From DATJSJ01 sp035504175 (lineage in GTDB: Bacteria; Pseudomonadota; Alphaproteobacteria; Acetobacterales; Acetobacteraceae), in assembly GCA_035504175.1 (NCBI GenBank), contig DATJSJ010000051.1, positions 1 through 36,982 of the forward strand: a stretch of 36,982 nucleotides of DNA. Reading direction: 5' to 3'. The notes under the pieces are model-generated. The model saw only the letters and a program-made list of their open reading frames with translations, had not been told where the DNA came from and did not search any database. Positions 8,100-16,466 of this stretch are shown in pieces; positions within the stretch are counted from its first letter, which is position 1, and each line of letters begins with the position of its first letter. The position numbers and the translations under genes are program-made.

Positions 8100-8860
8100 C
8101 GGACGAGGCGGCGCTGCCGCCGCTTACCCTGTATCCCGCGATCGACCTCAAGGACGGCGCCTGCGTCCGGCTGCGGCGCGGCGAGATGGCCGAGGCGACG
8201 GTCTATTCCGACGATCCCGCGGCGCAGGCGCAGGCCTGGCAGCAGGCCGGCTGCCGTTGGCTGCACGTCGTCGACCTGAACGGGGCCTTCGCCGGCCGCA
8301 GCGTCAACGGCGCGGCGGTGGCGGCGATCCTGGCGGCGGCGCGGGTGCCGGTGCAGCTCGGCGGCGGCATCCGTGACCGCGCCGCGATCGATGGCTGGCT
8401 CGAAGCGGGGGTATCCCGCGTCGTGCTCGGAAGTGCGGCGGTGCGCGACCCGGCGCTGGTGCGCGAGGCCTCCCGTGCCCATCCCGGCCGCGTCGCGATC
8501 GGGCTCGACGCGCGCGACGGCTACGTGTCGGTCGATGGCTGGGCGGCGCAGTCGGCAATCGGTGCCCGGGAATTGGCGCTGCGCTTCGAGGATGCCGGGG
8601 CGGCCGCGATCATCTACACGGACATCACACGCGACGGCATGTTGGAAGGGATCAATCTGGATCAGACCGTCGCGCTGGCGGCGAGCGTGACCACACCGGT
8701 GATCGCCAGCGGCGGCGTCGCCGGGCTCGCCGACCTCGAGGCGCTGCGGCGCGCCGCGGCGGCGTTGGCGTCTGGACGCATCGAAGGCGTCATCGTCGGG
8801 CGTGCCCTCTACGATGGCCGGATCGCACCCGAGGCGGCGCTGCACGCCCTGACGGCGTGA
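8096..8860 (+). CDS. hisA: phosphoribosylformimino-AICAR phosphate isomerase
   Basis: Isomerises ProFAR to PRFAR, the step before HisH/HisF. The 254-residue TIM barrel shows the catalytic Asp region YPAIDLKDGACVRL, phosphate-binding loops VQLGGGIRD and ASGGVAGL, and the second catalytic Asp in YTDITRDGML. The ATG overlaps the stop of the GNAT gene. A segment near residues 222-232 is alanine-rich (RRAAAALASGR) and is encoded in part by the 14-base repeat also seen at 5115-5143. It is the last histidine gene here; hisF and hisE do not follow. After a 194-base gap comes an unrelated cyclase gene. Confidence 0.97.
   Translation: MTDEAALPPLTLYPAIDLKDGACVRLRRGEMAEATVYSDDPAAQAQAWQQAGCRWLHVVDLNGAFAGRSVNGAAVAAILAAARVPVQLGGGIRDRAAIDGWLEAGVSRVVLGSAAVRDPALVREASRAHPGRVAIGLDARDGYVSVDGWAAQSAIGARELALRFEDAGAAAIIYTDITRDGMLEGINLDQTVALAASVTTPVIASGGVAGLADLEALRRAAAALASGRIEGVIVGRALYDGRIAPEAALHALTA
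8762..8775. repeat. third copy of the 14-base repeat, inside hisA
   Basis: GCGTTGGCGTCTGG, identical to the two copies at 5115-5128 and 5130-5143. Here it encodes part of an Ala-rich loop of HisA. Confidence 0.55.
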
Positions 8861-9054
8861 ACCGGCGCCGGCCGGCCGCCCGGGTGGCAGTTCGGACCGC
8901 CGCCCCGCCGGCCCGACCGGGTCCGCCCTTGTCCGAGGCAGCGCGGCGCCTCACTTCTCGGCGCATGCGGCAGTGATCCTGTTCATTGCGTGCCGCGTTC
9001 GTTATCACCATCCCGCTGTGATCCGTTCCTGCTAGCCCCGGGGAGGGCGCCGGC

Positions 9055-12000
9055 TTGGAGGATTGGCTGAAATCAGTGGGCCTGGAGCACCGGATCGAGA
9101 TTTTCCGGGCGCACGGCATCACCCTCGACCAGATCGTGGAGCTGACCGAGGCCGATTTGCGCGAGCTCGGCCTGACGATCGGCGAGCGCAAGCGGTTCCG
9201 CCGTGCCGCCGCAGCGCTGCCGCAGCCGGCGGATCTGCCGGAGCCGGCGCCGGGCGCGCCGCTGACCATCGCCGAGCACCGGCCGCTGACGGTGATGTTT
9301 GTCGACCTCGTGGATTCCTCCGGCATGGCCGAGGAACTGGAGCCAGAGGATCTGCTCGAGGTCACGCTGCGCTACCGCGATTTCTGCGGCGCCGCGATCC
9401 GCCGTTTCGGCGGCCACATGTCACGCGTCGTCGGCGACGGCATCCTCGCCTATTTCTGCTATCCGCTGGCGAACGAGAACGATCCCGAGCGCGCAGTGCG
9501 GGCGGCGCTGGAGATCACCGCGGGTATCGGCGGCCTGGCGACGCCGGCGACGCGGCGGCTCGCGGTGCGCATCGGCATCGCCACCGGCCGCGTCATCATC
9601 AGCGACCTGTTCGCCGGCGGCGCCGCCGACAAGCAGTCGATCATGGGGTCGACCCCGAACCTCGCGGCGCGGCTGCAAAGCTTCGCCCCGTCCAGCGGCA
9701 TCGTCATCGCCGAAGAGACATATGCACGCGTGGCATCGGTCTTCGCCTGCGAGGACATGGGCAGCCGCGAGATCCGCGGCATGGCCGGGCAGCGCCGCGT
9801 CTGGCGCGTGTTGCACGAATGGCCGCGCGACGCGGCGATGGTGCGCCCGGAGCGGATGACGCCGCTCTACGGCCGCGAGACGGAGGTTGCGGAGCTCGGC
9901 CGGGCCTGGCAGCGCGCCGCCGCCGGCAGCGGCGGCCTGGTGCTGCTGACCGGCGAAGCCGGGATCGGCAAGTCCCGGATGGTCGAGGCCTTCCTCGAGG
10001 GACTGCCGTCGGGGTCGCGGCGCATCGTCCAGCTCGCCGGCTCGGCCTTCGACATCGACAGCCCGTTGCAACCGGTGATCGGCTGGCTGCGGCATGGCGC
10101 GGCGCTCGATGCCGCCACCTCGCCGGAGGAGCGTCTGGCGCGGCTGGAGGCCTTCCTCTCGCCGGCCGGGCGGCAGCCCGAGATGCTCGGCATTCTCTGC
10201 GGCCTGCTCGGCATCTCCGGCCCGCCGGCGCCGTCCCTGCCGCCGCCGCTGCTGCGCGAACGCACCCTGTCGATTCTGCTCGCCGAATTGCGGGCGCTGG
10301 GCAGCGACAATCCGGCCTGTCTGATCGTCGAGGATGCGCACTGGCTGGACCCGACGACGCTTGAATTGCTGCAACGCCTGACACCGATGCTGCCTGGATT
10401 GCGCCTGCTGCTGCTGATCAGCGCGCGGCGCGAGTTCGAGGCACCGTGGATCACCGGTGCGGGCGCCACGGTGCTGCCGCTGGCGCGGCTGCGGGCCGAG
10501 GACGTGACCGAAATGGTGCGGTGCCTGTCAGAGCGCGAGCACCTGCCCGAGGCGCTGGTGCGCCAGATCATCCGCCGCGCCGACGGCGTGCCGCTGTTCG
10601 TCGAGGAGGTGGTGCGCACCCTGCTCGAGCGTCGACAGCTTCCCCCCGGCGGCCGCGTCGTCGACGACATGGGCGAAGGCGTCCCGGCCTCGGTTTACGA
10701 GATCCTGATGAGCCGGCTCGATCGCGCCGGCCTGGCCAAGGAGGTGGCGCAGATCGCCGCAGTGATCGGCCGTTCGGTGCGCCGCGACGTGCTGGCCGAA
10801 GTCGCCGATCTTGGCAGCGACGATCTGGAACATCCGCTCGCGATGCTGCTGCAGACCGGCGTCCTGCTGCGCGAGGCCGGCCATGTGCCGGATTCCTACG
10901 TGTTCTCGCATACGCTGTTGCGCGATGCCGCCGAAAGCACCTTGCTGCGCGATCGTCGGCAAGCACTGCACCTGCGTGTGGCGCGCGCGCTGCAGCGCCT
11001 TGACCCGGAAGGTGTCGAGCGGCAGCCGGAGATCCTGGCGCTGCATCTGACCGAGGGCGAATGTGCCGCCGAGGCGGTGCCGCATTGGCTGGAGGCAGGC
11101 CGGCGCAGCATCAACCGGTCGGCGCTGATCGAGGCGACGCGACTGTTGCAGCGTGGGCTGGCCGCGGTGGAACGGCTGGAAGCAACCGATGTGACGCTCG
11201 ACCTCCGCCTTCAGATCATCTCGCTGCTCGGCCCGGCGCTGATCGGGCTGAAGGGACCGGGATCGTTCGAGGCGCAGGAACTCTACGGCGGCGCCTTCGC
11301 GATGTCGGTCGAGACGGCGGACGAACGGAAATACTTCCCGATCTTCTGGGGCTGGTGGCGCCTGTCGCGCGACTTCACCATCATGGACAGCCGCGCGCGC
11401 CGGCTGCTCGAGCGCGCCCGATTACGGCAGGATCCGGAGCTGCTGCTGCAGGCGCATCATTGCAACTGGGCGAGCTGTTTTCACAAAGCCGATCTGCCGG
11501 GCTGCTGCGAGCACGCCAAGGCCGGGCTGGAGATCTACGCCAAGCACGACTTCGCCCATCACGCCTCGCTGTATGGCAACCATGACGCGAAGGTGTGCGC
11601 CCATGGCGAGCTGGCGCAGGTCTACTGGATGCAGGGGCGTCTGCGACAGGCGCTCGATCAGGAGCGCCTCGCCCGGCAGTGGGCCGACCGTCTCGATCAT
11701 CTCGGCAGTCTGGTCCATGCGCAGGATACCAGCCTGATCCACCACGCCGTCCGCCGCGATCACCGCGAGGTCTATGAGCGTGCCGGCGCCCTGATGCGGC
11801 TGACCGCGGCCAGCGGCCTCGCCGATCATGAGGCGAAGGGCCTGATCTTCCGCGGCTGGGCAATGGCCCTGGGCGAAGATCCGGGCGCCGGCCTGCCCAT
11901 GCTGGAGGAAGGACTGGCGCGCCAGAAGGAGATCGGCACCGAGGAAGATTTCCCGATCTATCTGGCATTTTGGGCCCAGGCGCTGATCGCCGCCGACCAG

Positions 12001-12384
12001 CCGGCGCGGGCCGTCGAAATGCTGCAGGGGGCCCGGGCGAATTTCGAGGCGATCGGCCTGACCAACTGGGCCCCTGAGCTGGAGCGGATGTTCGGTGAGG
12101 CCGTTCTGGCCGCCGACCCGGCCCGGGCGGAGGATGCCGCGGCCGCCTTCGCGGAAGCCGCCCGTCTGGCGCGGACGCAGGGGGCGGCGATGTTGGAGCT
12201 GCGCGTTGCCGTCAGCGCGGCGCGGCTTGACCGGCAGTTGGGACGCGAGGAAGAGGGCGCCGCCCGTCTCGAGGCGGCACTCGCCGGGGTGGTGGAGGAC
12301 GATGGCGGCCCCGACCTCACCGAGGCACGCGAGCTGCTGCTGCACCTGCAGCCGACGGGTCGCCTGCGGCGGCGATGGCAATAG
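9055..12384 (+). CDS. SAM-domain nucleotide cyclase with STAND-like ATPase and TPR region
   Basis: A 1109-residue multidomain signalling protein. Residues 1-53 resemble a SAM domain (MEDWLKSVGLEHRIEIFRAH). Residues about 75-255 form a class III cyclase domain with metal-binding D84 (MFVDLVDSSG) and D128 (VVGDGILAYF), and the transition-state Asn/Arg pair in PNLAARLQ. The Lys usually found before the GD motif in this group is Arg here. Residues about 270-550 are an AAA_16-type ATPase with Walker A GEAGIGKS (300-307) and Walker B LIVEDAHWLD. The rest is helical, TPR-like. There are no membrane segments, so it is cytosolic. The start is a TTG at 9055 with GGGAGG upstream. Only seven bases separate its stop from the YcaO start, so it heads that operon. 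It is probably an ATP-sensing cAMP producer; substrate is not proven. Confidence 0.9.
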   Translation: MEDWLKSVGLEHRIEIFRAHGITLDQIVELTEADLRELGLTIGERKRFRRAAAALPQPADLPEPAPGAPLTIAEHRPLTVMFVDLVDSSGMAEELEPEDLLEVTLRYRDFCGAAIRRFGGHMSRVVGDGILAYFCYPLANENDPERAVRAALEITAGIGGLATPATRRLAVRIGIATGRVIISDLFAGGAADKQSIMGSTPNLAARLQSFAPSSGIVIAEETYARVASVFACEDMGSREIRGMAGQRRVWRVLHEWPRDAAMVRPERMTPLYGRETEVAELGRAWQRAAAGSGGLVLLTGEAGIGKSRMVEAFLEGLPSGSRRIVQLAGSAFDIDSPLQPVIGWLRHGAALDAATSPEERLARLEAFLSPAGRQPEMLGILCGLLGISGPPAPSLPPPLLRERTLSILLAELRALGSDNPACLIVEDAHWLDPTTLELLQRLTPMLPGLRLLLLISARREFEAPWITGAGATVLPLARLRAEDVTEMVRCLSEREHLPEALVRQIIRRADGVPLFVEEVVRTLLERRQLPPGGRVVDDMGEGVPASVYEILMSRLDRAGLAKEVAQIAAVIGRSVRRDVLAEVADLGSDDLEHPLAMLLQTGVLLREAGHVPDSYVFSHTLLRDAAESTLLRDRRQALHLRVARALQRLDPEGVERQPEILALHLTEGECAAEAVPHWLEAGRRSINRSALIEATRLLQRGLAAVERLEATDVTLDLRLQIISLLGPALIGLKGPGSFEAQELYGGAFAMSVETADERKYFPIFWGWWRLSRDFTIMDSRARRLLERARLRQDPELLLQAHHCNWASCFHKADLPGCCEHAKAGLEIYAKHDFAHHASLYGNHDAKVCAHGELAQVYWMQGRLRQALDQERLARQWADRLDHLGSLVHAQDTSLIHHAVRRDHREVYERAGALMRLTAASGLADHEAKGLIFRGWAMALGEDPGAGLPMLEEGLARQKEIGTEEDFPIYLAFWAQALIAADQPARAVEMLQGARANFEAIGLTNWAPELERMFGEAVLAADPARAEDAAAAFAEAARLARTQGAAMLELRVAVSAARLDRQLGREEEGAARLEAALAGVVEDDGGPDLTEARELLLHLQPTGRLRRRWQ

Positions 12385-12391
12385 GGTCTCG

Positions 12392-13642
12392 ATGCTGATC
12401 CGCTCGGCGCCGACGGCTTCGGCCGCGCCGGACCCGGACGGATGCAAGCGATGGCGGGACGGCAGCGACCGCGTCATCGATCCGGCCGCCACCCTCGCCC
12501 GCGTGCGACCGATGCTGCCGCAACTGGGCATCACGCGCATCGGCATGCTGACCGGACTCGACGTCATCGGCATTCCGGTCGCCGCCGCATACCGGCCGAA
12601 TTCACGCTCCGTCGCCGTGCATCAAGGCAAGGGCGTGAGCGACGCGGCCGCCCAGGTCTCGGCGGCCATGGAAGCGCTGGAGTGCTGGCACGCCGAGACA
12701 CCGGACCTGCCGTTGCGCCTGGCCAGCGCGGAGGAAATCGCCGCAATCGGCGCGGCGGTCGATCCGGACAGGCTGCCGCGGAGCGCCGGCGGCGGCGATC
12801 CCTTCGCCGAGCGGCTGCTCTGGGTCGAGGGGCGCGACCTCGCGCAGGATCGACCCGTATTCGTGCCGTATGAACTGGTGGCCGCCGACTACACCGCCCC
12901 TGCCCCACCGGGCTCAGGGATGTTTCAGGCCACCACCAACGGGCTCGCCTCCGGCAACCATTGGCTCGAGGCGGTAACGCACGGGCTGTACGAGGTGGTG
13001 GAGCGCGACGCGACCGCGCTGTGGCACGCCGCACCGGTCGCGCAGCGGCGCGATCGCACGCTGGACCTGGCGACAGTGACAGGACCCTGCAGCGCGCTGC
13101 TCGGCCGGTTCGCGCGGGCAGGCGTGGCGGTGACCGTCTGGGACGTGACGACGGAGATCGGCCTGCCCTGCTTCCTGGCCCTGGCCCTCGATCCCCGCGG
13201 CGGCAGTGTCGAGCCGGAGCTCGGCGCCGGCTGCCATGCCGACCGTGAGGTCGCCCTGTCGCGCGCGCTGACCGAGGCGGCGCAGGCGCGGCTGACCCGC
13301 ATTTCCGGCGCCCGTGACGACTTTGCCCTCGCCGGCTACGCCGCGGCCGGCCGCGGCGCGCGCGAAACCGAGGCCGAAGGCTGGCGGGGCGTGCGCGGCC
13401 GGCGCCGCTTCGCGGCCGCGCCGGCGTTCGCCGGACCGACGCTGCGGCATGATCTCGACGCGGCGCTCGAGCGATTGACCGCGGCGGGTTTCGGCCAGGT
13501 CATCGCAATCGATCTGACGCGCGCCGAGTTCGGCGTCCCGGTCGCCCGAATCATCGTGCCTGGGCTCGAGGGGCCGTTCGATCCGGATGGCGGCTGGACG
13601 CCCGGGCCGCGCGCCCGGAGCGCGGCCGGACCGGAACGATGA
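12392..13642 (+). CDS. YcaO-domain ATP-dependent peptide-modifying enzyme
   Basis: A 416-residue YcaO protein. YcaO enzymes use ATP to activate peptide backbone amides, giving azolines, amidines or, with TfuA, thioamides. ATP/metal-binding motifs are present: S90-AAM-E94-AL-E97, TTNGLASGN with HGLYEVVERDA (about 181-207), and GAGCHADREVALSRALTEA (about 278-296). The C-terminus lacks the PxPxP ending common in azoline-forming YcaOs, and no cyclodehydratase C/E1 partner is near. The start at 12392 follows the cyclase stop by seven bases; the ribosome binding site is weak (AGGG), which fits coupling. The stop overlaps the TfuA start (ATGA at 13639-13642). The YcaO-TfuA pairing is the hallmark of thioamide and trifolitoxin-type systems; the modification made here is inference. 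Confidence 0.93.
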   Translation: MLIRSAPTASAAPDPDGCKRWRDGSDRVIDPAATLARVRPMLPQLGITRIGMLTGLDVIGIPVAAAYRPNSRSVAVHQGKGVSDAAAQVSAAMEALECWHAETPDLPLRLASAEEIAAIGAAVDPDRLPRSAGGGDPFAERLLWVEGRDLAQDRPVFVPYELVAADYTAPAPPGSGMFQATTNGLASGNHWLEAVTHGLYEVVERDATALWHAAPVAQRRDRTLDLATVTGPCSALLGRFARAGVAVTVWDVTTEIGLPCFLALALDPRGGSVEPELGAGCHADREVALSRALTEAAQARLTRISGARDDFALAGYAAAGRGARETEAEGWRGVRGRRRFAAAPAFAGPTLRHDLDAALERLTAAGFGQVIAIDLTRAEFGVPVARIIVPGLEGPFDPDGGWTPGPRARSAAGPER

Positions 13643-14970
13643 CCGCCGACGGCCCGCTGGTGGTCTTTGCCGGCCCGACCCTGACGGCGGCCGAGGTACA
13701 GGCGGTGCTGCCGGCGCTCTGTCTGCCGCCGGCGCGACAGGGCGACCTCTGGCGCGCCGTGCAGGCGCATGCGCCGCGCGCGATCGGCCTGATCGACGGC
13801 GTGTTCCTGCACGTGCCGGCGGTCTGGCACCGGGAGATTCTCTGGGCGCTGTCGCGCGGCGTGCATGTATTCGGCGCCGCCAGCATGGGCGCGCTGCGCG
13901 CGGCGGAGCTCGATGCGTTCGGCATGCGCGGCGTCGGCCGCATCTACGAGGCCTATCGCGACGGCAGGTGGCCGGGCTTCGAGGAGCCCTTCCTCGATGA
14001 TGACGAGGTGGCGGTGATCCACGCGCCGGCCGAAGCCGGCGGGGCGGCGCTGTCCGATGCGATGGTCGATCTGCGCGACACGCTGCTCGCCGCGGAGACG
14101 GCCGGGATGATCGATCGGGCCGCGCGGGATCGGCTGGCGGCGGCAATGAAGGCACTGCCTTTCGCCGATCGCAGCCTGGCCCGGCTGCAGGCGACTGCGC
14201 GCGCCATTCTGCCGCCCGAGGCAGCGGCGCGGCTCGAGGCCTGGCTGCCCGCGGGCCGGGTCCAGCGCAAGCGTCTGGACGCGCTCGCCATGCTGGAGGC
14301 GATGGCGGCGTTCCTGCGCGACGCGCCGCCGCCGCACCGGCCGGCATTCCGCTTTCAGCGCGCACTGGTCTGGGAGCGCTTCGTCACCGGTGCGGGCCTT
14401 GATACGCCCGATGACCCGGTGCTGGAGGAGCTGTGGCTGCAGCCTGATGCCTGGCGCGACGTGGTGCGCGCGGCGCTCGGGCGGCTGCACGCGCGACGCT
14501 CGGCGCCCGCGACGGCGGCGGGATCACACCGCCCGGCGTTCGACCGGTTGCGCCAGTGCGCCGGGCTCGCGACCCGCGCCGAACTCGAGGCCTGGCTGCG
14601 CGCGAACCGGCTGGATGGCGCGGCGCTGGCGCGGCTGTTGCACGAGGAGATGGCGCTGGACGCGGTGCTGGCGGCGAGGCCGGCCGGGCTCGACGCCGCC
14701 ATCCTGAACGAGCTCCGGCTCTCCGGCCGCTACGCCGCGCTCCGGGCTCGCGCCGGGGCCAAGCAGGCGGCGCTCGGCCCGGTCCGGGCGCCGGAAGGAC
14801 CGACGATGCAGGCGGCGCTCGACTGGTATTTCGGCGCCGCCCAGGATTGTTCTGTGATAGCATCGACGGCGGCGGTCCTGCCCGGCCCGTGGCCGGATGA
14901 GGCCGCATTCAGGACGGCGGTCTGGCGCGAGTACCTGTTCGCGTCGCGCCAGGGAAGCGACGCGGCATGA
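13639..14970 (+). CDS. TfuA-like protein with long C-terminal extension
   Basis: A 443-residue protein whose first roughly 200 residues are a TfuA domain: VVFAGPTLTAAEV, AIGLIDGVFLHVPAVWHREI, GVHVFGAASMGALRAAEL, FGMRGVGRIYEAY and LDDDEVAVIHA. TfuA works with YcaO; in thioamidation it is thought to assist sulfur delivery or sulfur-carrier hydrolysis. The remaining 230 or so residues are Ala/Arg/Leu-rich and helical, with no motif I recognise; most stand-alone TfuA proteins are shorter. Start and stop both overlap neighbours by four bases (ATGA), so YcaO, TfuA and the protease are one translational unit. No membrane segment or signal peptide is seen. Confidence 0.92.
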   Translation: MTADGPLVVFAGPTLTAAEVQAVLPALCLPPARQGDLWRAVQAHAPRAIGLIDGVFLHVPAVWHREILWALSRGVHVFGAASMGALRAAELDAFGMRGVGRIYEAYRDGRWPGFEEPFLDDDEVAVIHAPAEAGGAALSDAMVDLRDTLLAAETAGMIDRAARDRLAAAMKALPFADRSLARLQATARAILPPEAAARLEAWLPAGRVQRKRLDALAMLEAMAAFLRDAPPPHRPAFRFQRALVWERFVTGAGLDTPDDPVLEELWLQPDAWRDVVRAALGRLHARRSAPATAAGSHRPAFDRLRQCAGLATRAELEAWLRANRLDGAALARLLHEEMALDAVLAARPAGLDAAILNELRLSGRYAALRARAGAKQAALGPVRAPEGPTMQAALDWYFGAAQDCSVIASTAAVLPGPWPDEAAFRTAVWREYLFASRQGSDAA

Positions 14971-16388
14971 GACGGCAGTACGGCGACGGCACGCGGTTCC
15001 GGCTCTATCCGCAATACGCGGAAGGCTACGCCGAGCCGGAGACCGTGGTGCTGTCGCCGCCGGCCGGCTCGCTCGGCCCGGGACCGTCCGATGCGGCGAT
15101 GTATGTCGCCGACGCGGTCGACAAGGCGTCGCCGTACGACCCGCCCGGCTACATGCCGCCCTACGACCGGGCGGAGTTCCCGCCGGCCAAGCCGGATGCG
15201 GACGGCCATTTCGACCGCATTCCGACCGACGCGCCGGAATTCCTGGCCGCGCATGTCTTCGGGACGGTTCGGCGCACGCTCGATCTCTGGGAGGCCTATC
15301 TCGGCAATCCCGTACGCTGGTGGCACGCGAGCTTCCTGCCGCAACTCGAACTCGTGCCGGTGGTCGACTGGGCGAATGCGCAGAGCGGCCCGGGCTTTCT
15401 GGAAACCGGGGTGGAGGCTGCTGACGACGGCACGGTCGCGCCCTTCGCGCTGAATTTCGACGTGATCGCGCACGAGACCGGCCATGCCATCCTGTTCAGC
15501 CAGATCGGCGTGCCGGAGCCGGCGGCGATCGACGGCCAGTTTCTGGCGTTTCACGAAAGCTTCTCGGATCTCGTGGCACTGGTGGCGGGACTGCATTTCC
15601 GCAGCGTCACCGAGCGGCTGCTCGCCGAGACCGGGGGCAATCTCTACATCCTCAATCTGGTCAGCCGGATCGGCGAAATCTCCAGCCATCAGCAGATCCG
15701 CATCGCCTCCAACACCACGACCATGGCCGACGTCGCCGATCTGCGGCTGGGACCCGACGGACAATGGATCGACCCCACCGGCCAGGGCCGCAACGCGCAT
15801 TGGCTCGCGCAGCCGCTCACCGGTGCGGTCTTCGACGTGCTGGCGGAGATCTTCCAGGACGGGCTGGTCTCGCGCGGCCTGATCGCCCCGGACGACGACC
15901 CGCGCGGCTGGACGCGGGAGGAGATCGCCGCGTCGCTCGTCCAGGTACAGCATGCCACCGGCCGGGCACTGGCCGCCTTCACGGACGGGTTCTTCGCGGC
16001 GCTGCACGACGCACGCGACGTCGTCGGCGCTTCGATGGCGCATGTCATGCACACCGTCGCGCCGCAGAATTTCAGCTTCAATGAAGTCGCCGCCCGGTTC
16101 ATCGACGGCGCGCTGCAGCACGTGCGGGCGGACCTCGCCCCGGCACTGATCGGCCACTTCCTGGCGCACGAGATCGACCCGCGCCGCTTCCTCCGCCTGG
16201 TTCCCGTCCGGCTCCAGGCCGGCGCGCAACCACGCTTCAATCGACCGGTGCAACTGCGTGCGGTACCACCGCGCCCGGATTGCGGCTGCGCCGACCCGGA
16301 TGCCTTCATCCTCGCACACCGGCTGATGCCGCATCCGCACCGTGCCGCGATCCGGCATCGCGGTCGGCTGCAGGCGATTTCGGTGTGA
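14967..16388 (+). CDS. HExxH zinc metalloprotease (gluzincin-like), likely cytosolic
   Basis: A 473-residue protein with a zinc site of the gluzincin type: VIAHETGHAILF (HETGH at 169-173) and a downstream Glu at 197 in FLAFHESFSDLVAL, which resembles the E-x2-SD element of thermolysin and fungalysin relatives. The N-terminal 150 residues are Pro/Tyr/Asp-rich (residues 56-76 include DPPGYMPPYD). There is no signal peptide or transmembrane helix, unlike secreted M4 enzymes, so it should act inside the cell. The ATG overlaps the TfuA stop. Its position between the modification enzymes and the repeat-tailed protein suggests it cleaves that protein or trims the modified peptide; this is inference. 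Its TGA stop lies inside the palindrome at 16374-16409. Confidence 0.88.
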   Translation: MRRQYGDGTRFRLYPQYAEGYAEPETVVLSPPAGSLGPGPSDAAMYVADAVDKASPYDPPGYMPPYDRAEFPPAKPDADGHFDRIPTDAPEFLAAHVFGTVRRTLDLWEAYLGNPVRWWHASFLPQLELVPVVDWANAQSGPGFLETGVEAADDGTVAPFALNFDVIAHETGHAILFSQIGVPEPAAIDGQFLAFHESFSDLVALVAGLHFRSVTERLLAETGGNLYILNLVSRIGEISSHQQIRIASNTTTMADVADLRLGPDGQWIDPTGQGRNAHWLAQPLTGAVFDVLAEIFQDGLVSRGLIAPDDDPRGWTREEIAASLVQVQHATGRALAAFTDGFFAALHDARDVVGASMAHVMHTVAPQNFSFNEVAARFIDGALQHVRADLAPALIGHFLAHEIDPRRFLRLVPVRLQAGAQPRFNRPVQLRAVPPRPDCGCADPDAFILAHRLMPHPHRAAIRHRGRLQAISV

Positions 16389-16409
16389 CCCGCGTCACAC
16401 CGAAATCGC
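16374..16409. promoter_or_regulatory. perfect 16-base palindrome containing a CRP consensus site
   Basis: GCGATTTCGGTGTGAC (16374-16389) and its exact reverse complement (16394-16409) flank CCGC. The centre reads TGTGA-N6-TCACA (16384-16399), the full cAMP-receptor-protein core consensus. It overlaps the protease stop codon and lies 57 bases before the ATG of the repeat-tailed protein. As RNA it would form a 16-bp hairpin but has no T-run after it, so it is not a standard terminator. A TATATC at 16430-16435 could be a -10, which would put the site near -50. Operator, processing hairpin or both remain possible. Confidence 0.75.
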
Positions 16410-16452
16410 TATACGTGTCGATCGGTTGGTATATCGTCCCGCCGCACCGGGG

Positions 16453-16460
16453 AAGGAGGA
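16453..16460 (+). promoter_or_regulatory. strong ribosome binding site of the repeat-tailed protein
   Basis: AAGGAGGA ends six bases before the ATG at 16467. It is close to ideal and stronger than those of the four upstream genes. This suggests the last gene is made in excess over the enzymes, as expected for a substrate or structural product. Confidence 0.7.
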
Positions 16461-16466
16461 GGGAAG

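Noticed and set aside
8972..8987. CRP-like site upstream of the cyclase gene (AGTGA-N6-TCATT)
   Set aside because: Only seven of ten core bases match and no -10 lies at a suitable distance, so it is not reported as a site.
9017..9028. TGTGA half-site 34 bases before the cyclase start
   Set aside because: The second half does not match TCACA, and half-sites are frequent by chance.
9055..12384. LuxR/MalT-type transcription factor
   Set aside because: The ATPase plus TPR layout is similar, but the C-terminus has no helix-turn-helix, and an N-terminal cyclase domain is present.
16374..16409. Reading the palindrome as a Rho-independent terminator
   Set aside because: The stem is long enough, but no T-run follows on either strand, and a co-directional gene with a strong ribosome binding site follows at once.
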